Made by a program: the position numbers and the translations under genes
Notes under the pieces: generated by a model
Databases searched by the model: none
Told to the model about the DNA's origin: nothing
The model's input: the letters and a program-made list of their open reading frames with translations, nothing else
Assembly: GCA_030435675.1 (NCBI GenBank)
Contig: CM059625.1
Coordinates: 1,364,001 to 1,428,000 of the forward strand
Direction: 5' to 3'
From: Steinernema hermaphroditum
Lineage: Eukaryota; Nematoda; Chromadorea; Rhabditida; Steinernematidae
Length of the DNA: 64,000 nt
Part shown: positions 1 through 16,185 of the stretch, in pieces
Layout: each line of letters opens with the position of its first letter
How positions within the stretch are numbered: position 1 is the stretch's first letter

Positions 1-491
1 CAGCTTCGTCTTTTTGTTATAGGAATAAGTTCATTGAAGCATTGGGAAATTAACGAACCTTTCCTATGGTTTACGTGCAGTCCAAACAGAGATTATTCAC
101 CGGAAACTAATGCGACGTTAGCTTCGTACCAGTGCATCATATCTGGCCAACACACCATATTCATCAACACTTACACGCGAGCAAATCACGGGATTTCAGG
201 CATTTGAATTGATTCGCTAACGCCCGCCGAGTCTCTATAATCAACTCTCCCCTCTCGTCCTTTTCGACCGCGGTTAATTGCGTTTCGCACGGCCCGCCCG
301 TGTTCCCAATTCCCGCTTTCGGTGTTGTGTTGGCACGCGCGCGTATCTGAGTGGGGCTGCCGAAATGCGAAACGACAAAACAGCTCAATTTTGCAGATAG
401 CCACTGGAAGGGGGATTAGCTGAAATCGCGAGCAGCCGGCCGGCCTCTCTTCACCCAGCCTTCTTCCTGAACAAGCAGCTCCAGAGTCAGC
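1..491. other. 5' flank of synaptotagmin gene, no gene seen
   Basis: No supported gene lies here; the open frames on the minus strand have no family resemblance or splice context. The last 30 bases before the ATG contain pyrimidine-rich AG sites (for example an AG ending near 485) that could take a trans-spliced leader or an upstream 5'UTR exon. This is inference only. Confidence 0.5.
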
Positions 492-6107
<5,616 letters not shown>

Positions 6108-7014
6108 ATCCGTCAGCAAATAGACCCACCTAGTCTTCAGTACCGGTTTCGATCTCTCCATAGATTTGTAGATTTCAAATATTTTAACATTTCCACGTAG
6201 ACGTCTCTGTGGCTACCCGTAGATTACGAGTGATTAAGAAAGGGCAAAAAATGCTAAAAACAGTAGATGGCACGACAGTCCGCAAATTTAAGTTTTCCGG
6301 GGATCGCACATCCCATCTATTGTACTTCTATGCAAGAGCTTCTTGTCACTCTTGTCACACCTATCTGAGAAGACAACCAAATCCATAGAACGATACTGTT
6401 TCCATCGTTTCCATTAAAGTTTATTATATTATATGACATTTGTGTTATGTATTCTTGTGCATTATTAAATGAAAAAATAAGAAAGTAGTTGGCGTTGCTG
6501 GAACGCTGGCATATGAAGATATCAAACACAGAAAACCAACATATCAGCATTTCTTTTGTAGAAGATGTGGAAGATAGAGACACGTTACTGAACACTTTAC
6601 ACTGTAAGCAAAGCATTTATCATGCATGCCACCAACTTTGGGAAATTATGTCCACTGAGTAACTTCATGATGTTCTCGTTTGTATTTTGTTCTTTTCTGG
6701 AGTAGAAATATAGCACTGTGCTTGAAATTTGATTTAATTCAGCAAAGTCTACACACAAAATGCTCATGCAATAACGTATTCCTCCGTCTAAACCAGTGAT
6801 CCAATGCTCTGATCGATGAAGAGCCACGACGTGCTATCCGGAAGTGCTGAAATATACAAATGATATGACGGGCTAACTGGGAAATAAAACTAGCAAATAC
6901 TGTGGATTCGAAAATAACACGTTCACGGCGTTTTTGGGAGAAGGCGCTTGTCTCTGTTTCAGAAAAATCAAGGGAACGAAAACCCATGTTTTCGATTGTT
7001 TATTTTAATTATCG
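6108..7014. other. Intergenic, 3' flank of synaptotagmin
   Basis: No gene is supported. The terminal exon's stop codon sits inside an AATAAA-like string, and AT-rich sequence with further A-rich hexamers follows to about 6480. The short open frames in this stretch resemble nothing known and lack splice context. Confidence 0.5.
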
Positions 7015-7256
7015 GACAGTGAAAAAAGACGTGGCTTATGGCTTAAAAGACGTTGTCCCATAAGCCACAGCTGTCCTAAAATTTCCTTTACTATGCAGGT
7101 GTTACTAATCACACGTGCGCAGCTAGCTGTTTAGGCGATTTGAGGGTAGAAATCGTGGCGGTTCCTTTCTTGTCTCGTTTAAGAGGAGCACAGTTTATCG
7201 GTAAAAACGTATAAATGCGTGTATGCGTTGAGCGTTGTCCCATAAGCCACGTCTTT
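7015..7256. repeat. Foldback / hairpin repeat
   Basis: The segment GTGGCTTATGG at 7031-7041 is inverted at 7058-7068 (CCATAAGCCAC), making a hairpin whose outer pairs (GGACAG / CTGTCC) extend it to about 7015-7076. The 18-mer CGTTGTCCCATAAGCCAC occurs twice in direct orientation (7051-7068 and 7233-7250). The right copy with its flank (CCATAAGCCACGTCTTT) is also inverted relative to AAAGACGTGGCTTATGG at about 7025-7041. This arrangement is typical of a small foldback or MITE-type element. No target-site duplication was identified. Confidence 0.6.
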
Positions 7257-7855
7257 CTACCGGCTGTAGAACAATAGACACGCAAAGTTTGGGTGGAAAT
7301 AGTATTTATAGCATAGCGATCCGTGCGCGGTTCTTTAAGCTCTGCCCTCCAACCCACGTCATTCTAGGTTGTCGATCAGTATCGGTCCAATTTTAACATT
7401 CGATTTCAATCGCTTACTTCTGGGAGCATTCTTATGCACTCACTTTCCTATATTCCCACCATTTGCATATCGCCTTCCTTTACGTCCGCAGTGGGTACGC
7501 CGACGTTTTATCGCATACGTTCAGCCGACGGCAATGGTAACCGTCTTGTACGAAGAAGGGCCGACACGATGCTTTTTACCGGTTGCTCCCATAGGCACAT
7601 GATCACTTCGCTCGGACGAGTGAGGGAGTCGAGGGTGGAACGGTGTTGAGCGTAGCATACTGTTTACGCGTCCAGAATATTTTTTATGAGCATACGGGGC
7701 AGCGGTGGTCACTGGACGTTTTCCCCACCTTTGATGGAAAAGAGAACGATCTTGCGATGGTTTCCCACCGCGTGTTTTGAGTTTAACAGAATATTTTACG
7801 CGATAGTCGTGAATTTCAGAGCACCGAAAAGGCTAGCTATCTGAAAGTGCCGCTT
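7257..7855. other. Intergenic, no gene supported
   Basis: Moderately GC-rich. A minus-strand open stretch at 7521-7712 (basic, Ser/Pro-rich, ending in a stop) could in principle be an alternative C-terminal exon of the neighbouring TWK channel, since channel tails look like this, but no convincing acceptor links it. Confidence 0.35.
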
Positions 7856-10224
7856 TTATCCTGGCGATTGTAATAAAATGGTAGTTTCAGATATCTGGAT
7901 ACCTGGCCAAATGTCCTGGACAACAGGTGGACATCAGCGAATGATGTAAGTTTTTTTCGATAGTATAACAACTAACCTTTCTTATCGCTCCTAGTCGCTT
8001 TCTTAATGACCATCTTCAAAAAACGTTTCGTTGTTTCGGGAAATGTGCCCCAGTAGTGCACCTACATATTGCTTAGAACAATGTTTCAACGCTATTACCT
8101 ACCATTTCAATGAAGTGTCCAGCTACCACGTCAACTAGCATCGAGTTTAGGATTAGCCCTACTAGCACAATGACCATGCTTACCATCGTGGATTCTGTCG
8201 TTGATGGTACATAGTCTCCGTAGCCTAGACATAACGCTTGAGAACTGCGTTAGTCTTCATACCTATCGAAAGTATCGACACACATGAGAAGTAAACTGCT
8301 TCCATGATATTCCACGTAGGTTCCCAGTAAGCGATCGGAACGCCCATGAGGATAGGATAGCTAATTGGTATCACCCACAAAAGAAATGTCGACGCTTCGT
8401 AGTCTTTGATTTCGTGTTCACGATCGAATAGCCGGACAACTTTCAGCGTAACGCGCAAGAATAGGTTTGCAGCGAACTTTGCCAAATCGCCGAGAGCTAC
8501 CAGGGCAAGAGGTACGCCGAGTAAAGCGTAGATGACCAGGGCTGCACGACCCAGTGGAGTGACAGGGGTGACGTCTCCATAGCCTATGGTCGTTAGGGCA
8601 GCGCTGAAATGATTGCGAACAATGATTGGGCATTCTAATTGCATCTCCACCACATATATATATTTGATCAGATCTTGAATTGTCTTTCTAGGAATACAAG
8701 AACCTTTTTGTCTCCGTTTGTTTTGCCGATTTCACGATTTCGTTTAATATGAGATCAGCGTGTCGCGGTGGCGAGCGGTCGGTCCCTCCGGTCGCTCTCT
8801 GAGCGTCGGGTTGGTCAGACAGCAAACCCTGTGGCAGTTGTGAGTATTCCGGCTTCGAGAGGGAATTGGGGCACCCGGAAGCCGTAGTCCCACCACCGCT
8901 GACAACAAGATGTCCAACGCCAGGAATCCGGCTGCGTGCGATGTCATCCCGAAGGTCGCCGACGCTCTGAGGACGCCACCACCGACGAAAACGCAACTTC
9001 TGGACCAGGGACTCATCTTTTCGAAGCATATGCGAGCTCACAAGCGTCCGCTATGCCGCAAACGCCCGAGAAGAAGAAGTTTCACCGCCATTTCCGGAGA
9101 TGCGCGATTCCCAGATGCCCCGTGAAGCGCGCCGTCTACGACCGGTTCGACATCAACACCACGCCAGGAATTAAGCCGTCTACAAGTGATATCCTCTGTT
9201 GTCTATTTTCGGTGTCATGCAAGGCGTAACGCCTTTGATTCATGAAGTAAAGTAAAGTAAAGTTGGATGATCGGGTCCTAACCAATACAGACCGACGTTC
9301 TATATTGGCTAGTGTACATAATAGTGCCTACTACAACAGATACAGAACAAGCAACCTTCTTGTTGATTTCCTCACTAAATTTTTAACCTACCTGCAAAAC
9401 AAAACAGCTTTGCGGAAGGACCACATTTCCTCCGCGCAGTCACCATAAGGATTCTCGAAACTTTGCAGAATCGTGTACATGTAGTCGTTGATGAGATGCT
9501 TCGCACGTTCCTCTGCATTAGCGTCATCGCTCTCTGCAATACATTTGTGCATTCAGCTGTCGTGTGGAAAGACCACCCCAGGAGAATCGGCATATGCTGT
9601 TTAAGGAGGCAATCGTAAAACCTGCAATTGTGGCATACAACGAGTGTGCAGTTTAGGCGTAACTGGTGCTTATGCATTATGATTGTATGTTTCGTGCACT
9701 CCAGAATTTGTGGCAAAGAAAAATGTGTCTGCATAAACAAAAACAACCCAATAAGATCTTTTCAGAATGTGAGATCATTGAACCAATGACGAAATATGAT
9801 TCAAAGATAATCACAAACGATCATACGAGAACTACTAAAAGTTGTCATTTTTTGTGCTTTCGAGATAAGTGAGTGGGGTTGTCCCGCGTTAGACGCTATC
9901 TTAAAGGTACAAGAGCTGAAAACGGACCCTAGAATTCAAAGGTCACAGCGCTAATCTCCTCACCATTTACCAATGTCGCAAATCCGTCAATCAAAGCCTG
10001 TTCGGACTCCCTTTTCGCCTTTCGCACTCGATCGCACTCAAGCTGTTCGTGGCCACTTTCCAAGAAGCGGAATAGGACTGCCCCGATCAGGACGACGCAA
10101 ATGAGGATACCGACGATTACGATATGAATCCAAATGTGTGCCCATCGGTACTGCAAATAAAATACTATAATTTTTTATTGTTAGAACTAAGGAGCACCTG
10201 AATATGTGAGAGCAGCAGCGTCAT
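7856..10224 (-). CDS. Two-pore-domain (TWK/K2P) potassium channel
   Basis: Minus-strand exons, 5' to 3': 10224-10198 (tentative first), 10150-9964, 9533-9392, 8603-8263, 8224-8103, 7915-7856 (tentative last). All phases agree, giving 292 aa. Visible parts: TM1 at about 15-37 (WIHIVIVGILICVVLIGAVL); extracellular loop with conserved Cys; first pore TTIGYGDVTP at 123-132; TM2 (YALLGVPLALVALGDLAKF); TM3 about 190-209; second pore SIGYGDYVP at 231-239; TM4 (MVSMVIVLVGLILNSMLVDVVA). Two P-loops in one chain with GYG filters define K2P leak K+ channels of the plasma membrane. The core exons 10150-8103 are firm. The 9-aa first exon rests on an in-frame ATG with a GTGCTC donor and a 47-nt intron. The short 19-aa last exon rests on a GTCCAG acceptor and may be replaced by other tails. 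Which TWK member it is cannot be told. Confidence 0.88.
8690..9263 (+). repeat. GC-rich insert in TWK intron with short tandem tail
   Basis: Inside the 788-nt TWK intron lies a GC-rich block of about 0.55 kb, unlike its AT-rich surroundings. Plus-strand frames look protein-like but shift: one frame is open at about 8910-9125, another carries basic sequence to about 9229. It ends in an AAGTA-type tandem repeat (about 9245-9263). Short tandem tails are a known mark of non-LTR retroelements and their non-autonomous derivatives, so an inserted retro-derived fragment is inferred. No diagnostic reverse-transcriptase motif was seen; a processed pseudogene or an unrelated exon set is possible. Confidence 0.35.
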
Positions 10225-11763
10225 CGGCCCGCCAGGTGCGCAATTACACACTTGCGTGCGTTTCAAAAAAGGGAACGTGATGCGCGTCCGCTAACCGCCC
10301 CGCTAACGCACCATTACATATGCATAGATTCATTTGTTTCTGGTCTTTTATAACGCTGTTAAAGGCGTAGACACCTTTGAACTCGAGAGTGTGGGCAGAG
10401 GTAGATGGTGCTTGCTATATGCTTGTTTTCCGCTTCAGTAACTCCATCTTTGCGTTAGTAGTGGAGAATAAGGTGTCGGCTGAGTTTGATAGAGTCATAA
10501 ATTCTTCAAAAGTTTTACTGTAGTTGGGCCAATTTCATTGCTCAAGGCAAAGACTGGGGCCACTGAAAGATTTGTCGACTGCATGCAGCTAGCTTTTGCT
10601 ATGGTCTTATTTTACTTATAACCCGCACTGAAAGTTGGGTAAGCATTGATATCTCAACAAGACGGGATGATAAACGATATCAGAATTGCGAGTTCAATCA
10701 ACCCGAGGACAATCATGACCAAATGGGGCATTGTCGGTGGCAGTGATGTTCAAATTAAGGTTATGCAGAACTGTGATACCTAACTTTAAGTCCCTTGAAA
10801 GTGATGTCACAGTTTGAAAATGACCAGGGACAGTATCCCCCACAGTGTGTTGTTGGGATACAACACAAGAGCTTCTGCAAAGACATGTTTCACAAAGACA
10901 TGTTGGTGCTTTCACTCGTCATGCTCTACGTAAAGCGCGCTGTAGATAACTTGGTTCGATCTGCAATTACATGTTAACACAATTGAGCAATGCTCTTCTA
11001 GGAAAACAAAAATAAGCCTCAAAATTTAGGCAATTGGTCTGACCTTTTTTGTTAGCTGAAAAGCGAAAAGTGCAGAGCTGTAGGCCTTAGTGAAACCGTG
11101 TATTCGGAAATTCACAAATATCTCTGTCCCTGTGATATAATAGCTTGCTCTAATACTAATACTTGCTCTAATACTAATGCTCTAATACTCTAAAAAAGTT
11201 CACATGAGGTTTTCGTAGCATATAAATAGAGCGTTGCTACGAGGTTCCGTTGAATGTTTATAGTACGACTCTCGTGTTGTAATGCCTATGGTATTCGTTC
11301 ACTAAGCAGACGACAATATAAAAGCACACAGCAGTCACCCCATATCAGAAGTTCGTCTGTAAAATGTACGCATCCGCTGCATTACTTCTTTGAACTTTCC
11401 GACATAATAAGTTTTTCTGTTTAAACAGCAAAACACTACTGAAGATGACTATACCATGGTATAATATATTTCGAACTAAGCAACAGTATAGAGGCAGATT
11501 GCACATCATAGTACGAGTTGACCCTACAGTATGGCATACAATCTGAGAAAAGCCCTTGGCTTCAACGTTTAGTTTAGTGTTTACTAGACCAAACCTAGAT
11601 GCTTGGCCACAAAAATGGCATTCCTAAACTGTGTAGATGCCCCTTCACAGCGCTAGTGCTTCTTGCCCCAGTAGCGTGATATTCTGTGGGATGAGATGTA
11701 ATAGCCATTCGCTTCTAAACTAGGACAAAAGACCCTTGTAGAAAGCGGGAAAGTCGTCCCTTA
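10225..11763. other. Intergenic, no gene supported
   Basis: AT-rich sequence upstream of the TWK channel. The minus-strand frame stays open without ATG to about 10280 upstream of the tentative TWK start, so an alternative 5' exon could exist. A short tandem repeat of the unit GCTCTAATACTAATACTT occurs around 11150-11190. No other gene or RNA is seen. Confidence 0.5.
11150..11192. repeat. Short tandem repeat
   Basis: A roughly 17-18-nt unit (core TTGCTCTAATACTAATAC) is present two and a half times head to tail. It lies in non-coding DNA with no evident function. Confidence 0.7.
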
Positions 11764-12158
11764 AGGCTCATTCGCTTAGCTTGTCTACGTGTGACTGTTT
11801 ACGCAAAACCAAATAAAACTGCAAAGTCATGATGCTTTCGGATCGGGCTATCAAACTATCAAAAGAAAAAAATTTTAGGTTAACTTTACGTAGGTTAACT
11901 TAACTGTCGCTTAGCTTCAACTTGACTGTCGCGCAGCTGTTTCGCGTAGCTAAGCGACAGTCAAGTTAAAGCTAAGCGACAGTTAAGTTAACCTACATGG
12001 CAAGTCCCAAAAAATATTTTCTTTTGACGGTTTGATGGCTCGGTCCACAAGCATCATGACTGTAAAGTTTTATTTGGCTTTGCGTAAATAGTCACACGTA
12101 GACAAGCTAAGCGACACCAAAAAGGGCGTTTTGTGTCGCGCAGAGTATAAATGGGCCT
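11764..12158. mobile_element. 395-bp palindromic MITE-like element, TTA target duplication
   Basis: The ends are AGGCTCATT (left) and AATGGGCCT (right), which are inverted repeats with one mismatch, each flanked by TTA (11761-11763 and 12159-12161). Almost the whole element folds back on itself: the left arm (TTCGCTTAGCTTGTCTACG, then a GTTTACGCAAA segment, then CATGATGCTT) is mirrored on the right. The centre around 11890-11990 is a near-perfect palindrome built from GTTAACTTAACTGTCGCTTAGC. The right arm has about 30 extra bases near its end. There is no coding capacity. A 3-bp TTA/TAA duplication is typical of PIF/Harbinger-mobilised MITEs, so that superfamily is the likely source, but this is inference from the duplication alone. 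Confidence 0.85.
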
Positions 12159-12161
12159 TTA

Positions 12162-14262
12162 GACGACCGGAATGTGCTAGTTTTTTAAGTTTTACACATA
12201 TGTGATACTACCGTTATCGATTTAGCGCACAGAAAAGGACGTGGGCAACGGATCTCTGTGAGTCACAGATAAGCATATAAACACATCCGGCTGCTGAAGA
12301 TAGATTACTTCTTGAGGATTAGTCGCGGATACAGGATATTTTATACGGAAGCCGATTTCTTATGGGACATATGAGAGTACATAAATAATGACGTCGGTGT
12401 AATTGGACAGCCACCTTTATCCTTCAATATATGTACATTAGCAGTAAAGACAAAAGAAAATTTAAAAACCAAAGCCAACTTTGTTTCTGTGTGTTTTTTT
12501 GTGGCAGACTATAACACTGCATCTCTTTATTTAGTGTCTAAAACTCATTGTTCGGATGTTTATAGACACTTGTTCCAAACAGGTCGTTGTCAGAGTGTCA
12601 GATTTCTTTAATTTATGGTTAGGAAACCATCACAGAAGAATGTATACTGACTAACCATACACTCATTCTAGTAGCGGTATTAACCAGTTATTGACATTTA
12701 ATTTTAGTGGATGACGTGATTGTTTTCTGCCAGATGTGCAATTGTTCCACTTTACATTTTTGAATCAACAACGACGGATAAGACCAACTAGTTCAGTTGA
12801 GTCGGTTCTGAGACAGCGAGCAGATGACCCGACCATTGCCGACCCAAATGAAAAGCTGGAAAACATAAAGTCTATAAAGACTTGGAAGGCATAGACTGAA
12901 CTACCAACCCCACCATTATTCTGACATATCATTAAGGCGACTATACTGTAGAAGTGCAAAGGCCAGCGACGTCTGCGATTGCGCGCGGAGGTCATAATCA
13001 GCTTACGCAAATGTGCTCATTGAGCAGGGAAGAAATACGAGATCTAATAAGCGATTAGTAGTGTCGTAATTGTGTGGTTGACGAGCAGAAGTATAAGTAG
13101 AACAAAATGCTTAAGACTAAGCCCTTTTACAAGACACTAAGGTGCTTGAACGACGAAACTGCAAATTACAAGTTTTGCTATCGATTATCGTATGTATTTG
13201 TGATGACCATTCACTAAACAGACATAACTGGCGTTCCTTAAATACTTCCTCCAATTACCACAAACGTTACAAAGCAGTTGATCGATGTGTCAACCGAGCT
13301 TTGAAGTTCCGATGGGCGCTGGACGTCAGCTGTGCACATAACAACAGCCGCCTGGTGCGTGCTGCCAGAATAAGCAACTTTTTTTGATCTCTTGGTTGAC
13401 ATAATATTTTGATAGGATCTCACGGAAGCGAAACAAACAGAAGTGATTGCTATCGTAATTCAGTACTCAAGACTTAAAATATTGGCAAATGTCGCGTTCA
13501 AGTGAATCTTCCTCACTTTTTCCCCACTTTTTCGCCCACTTTTTCCACAATTCGTTATAGGAATACTCTTTGTAGAAGGTTCTCTTCTGGAACCGCTTCT
13601 TCATGCGCAAAACGAAAGAGAAAAGGAAGTTGTTAGCAAAAGCTAATTCCTGTATTTCATAAAATTCGTTCGATTGACCGACCATAAAAGCGTTGCTTTA
13701 AACTTCTCCGTCAAGATGCATAACATATCGTGTCCCTCGAGCCTTTTAATACCAGCCAATTCTTGTCGACCCCTACAAACATGCTCCAATTCATAAACAC
13801 AACGTTCAATGCTGAAACGACATGTTGTTTACGCTTTACGGTGCTTGAGAATTCACGACAAACAATTTTGCTGTTGACTAAACGCGGTTGTTTACTTTTC
13901 GGCTCCGTTAGCTACAAATTCCGGGTAAATCACGCAAAGTGATATTTATACGTCCGTCATAATTACGTTGTAATGCGCATAAAACAGCAATATTGTAGTC
14001 AGATATGAACGAAACGGAAGCGTATAAAGAGATGAATGTGGCTGAACAAACATCAGACAACGCTGTAAAATATTAATAAATGGAGTTCAAAGTTTGATCA
14101 GGCTATATCTCCCGCATAGCCAGTCCCTTTGTAACCAGTTCTTGAGTCAACAACCTGTAGATTATAGAGCTAGGAATCGGCGATCGCATTAGTCGTCAGC
14201 TGTGCAAACTGCCCCAATAGCAAGGTCCGCACGTGTCTTCGCAAAAAAAAGAAACTTTTTTA
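12162..14262. other. Intergenic, no gene supported
   Basis: AT-rich with short frames only. A threefold CACTTTTTC(C/G)CC motif lies near 13515-13550. A minus-strand frame at 13467-13685 is basic and aromatic-rich but has no splice or homology support. Confidence 0.5.
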
Positions 14263-14792
14263 CTACGTTTTACGATCGTTTAGCAAGCGCTCTGGAATTA
14301 AAGACAATTGGGTTCCGATTGGAATCATTGCTAAATGTACAACATATGTTATGGTGTGAATACTGATTCGTTCACTGATCATTTCTGTTTATAGTTTCAG
14401 CCCTTGATTTGGCCATTTCGGCCAAGACGATGCAGACGTCGTGACAGATGTGCCATTTGCGCTTACCATAGATGACGCTGAAGGTCATTCGCCCAGACCT
14501 GTTTATAGAAACCTAGAATTGGCAATCGTTTTCAAACGATTCCACACAAGTTAAAGTCGCATATCCGTTGGCTTTAGCTCCTAACGAGGTCTTATGACAG
14601 TGATATTCAGTATGCTTACAGCTTTGGACGCTTGACAGTATATGGACTTTGCTACTGCGTAGTAACTTATGTCGCTTCTTGTGTGGTCCCCCAATGACAC
14701 GTTCACGTGACCGAATTCCCAAAGCTCGTTATTGACAACCCCAGCAGTAATTTGATTTTCTGTTTGCCAATGAGCTCGAAATTCTGAGTTGG
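14263..14792 (-). CDS. Possible 3' exons of an unrecognised gene
   Basis: Three minus-strand exons join in phase: 14792-14620 (acceptor TTTGCAG, donor GCT|GTAAGC), 14512-14467 (acceptor TTCTAG, donor G|GTAAGC) and 14330-14263 (acceptor ATTTAG, ends TAG). They encode about 94 aa, including NNELWEFGHVNVSLGDHTRS, SISYYAVAK-like sequence and a C-terminus ending RLLNDRKT. The family is not recognised. The 5' part would lie between 14.8 and 16.2 kb, on the same strand as and downstream of egl-27; a minus-strand open stretch at about 14990-15125 (including RVVVDAREQINF) is a candidate but was not joined. Coherent phases over two introns support it, but chance cannot be excluded. Confidence 0.35.
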
Positions 14793-16185
14793 CTGCAAAC
14801 TTTGCATCAGCTGTATCGATGATAACTTAGATATGCGATCACCATAACGCTTTTTCCAATCTATTTAACTAATTGCTGTAACTCGATTTTTCCACTAGGT
14901 CTTCAACAGCACGATCTTAGCTTGCGCTTGTGCTATCCATATACTTCACGAATATAGCACATTGGAATCATCCATTTTGTGACAAGGAACTAAATAGTAA
15001 ATTTATGGGAAAAGTTAATTTGTTCCCGGGCATCGACAACGACACGATGAGTTTGCGTCAGTTTCAACAATTGAGACGAGAACCGGACCTTCGAAGCCAC
15101 TTCTACGAGTGTGACAAGTGTGCCTAGCGCGACAGGCCACTTCACATATCCTATTACGCCTTCAATAGCATGTTCACGAATTCGCAGCGCACCCGCATAA
15201 TTACCATATCTCCCATGACCTCCGCACGCGTTCCGCTCCGCTCAATCACATCAAACAGCGTTCAAAGCGATCGCCGCCTCCCCCGTCGCCGCTTGGTGCC
15301 CCCCGCTCGTCGCCTAACAGCTTGGCAGATCTTATTTCTTTATCGCAATAGCATGTCGTAAATCTTCGGTCAAAAGCGCAGCGCCTCATAATTACAAGCC
15401 TTGTGCAGCGAGGCGACTCAACGTTTTGGCCTGCTATTTGTGAGAAACGCATCGTATATAACAACATTTTCTTTCCGAAAATGAGAAAACAAGTGCCGAG
15501 CAAAACGACAAAAAAAACGAGCAAACAAAAACACGGCGCGAAGAAGGCCAAGTCAGCATGTGCGCCGTCGAAAGAAATCACAATAGGGTTGTAGAGTATA
15601 TACGTATACCTTTGTATTTGACTTTTTCGGAATATCACATCATAAACAAACAATGAGGGAAAACGTGGATAGAAAGATCTACGAGCAACTATGGACACGT
15701 GAGCGAAAGATTCGGGTGATGAAAGTGCGGAAAGTATAGTAATATAAGAGAGATGGATCATGGGGTGGGGGTAAGGCAGTAGCGAGGTTGTCAGCATCGC
15801 GAGACCAGCAAAGGGTATATGGATTTGGACGGATACGGGAAGACAGTTTCGGGGTTGATGAACTTTGTACACGACCTCGTCATGAGCGGAGTTCAGGACA
15901 CATTTGGAGAGACCTGCATCTAGGATAATCAATGAAGAAAGAGTCGAGTAGGAATGGAAATGACGCGTCTAGACACTTTTTGTACAATATTTGAGTATTT
16001 GCTTGTGAAACCTAATTGGGAAGGATTGAGTATAGGCGGAAAGAAGATTTGCGACATCGTCAAACACCTGAGCGGAAAGACACACCGGTAAGCACTCTAG
16101 GAGAAGTTGTAGTGACACAGAAAGGTGCGAGGCACAATACTATTGTCAAAGTTTTGCATATCTTTACCAAAGAAAGAAATCAGGG
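14793..16185. other. egl-27 3' flank with ambiguous open frames
   Basis: The minus strand carries a 228-codon open frame at 15246-15932 with one hydrophobic stretch but Ser/Arg/Gly-rich ends and no homology; it may simply be 3'UTR of egl-27. The plus strand carries one frame from 14930 to 15361 interrupted by a single TAG (about 15125). Neither is supported by splice context. No clear polyadenylation signal for egl-27 was fixed. Confidence 0.4.

Noticed and set aside
7887..7947. Plus-strand mini-exon (TTTCAG ... GTAAGT) opposite the TWK gene
   Set aside because: Isolated, no partner exons; coincidental splice-like words.
15960..16090. Plus-strand frame with GTAAGC donor in the egl-27 3' flank
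   Set aside because: Protein-like but only about 50 codons, without acceptor or downstream partner, antisense to a probable 3'UTR.
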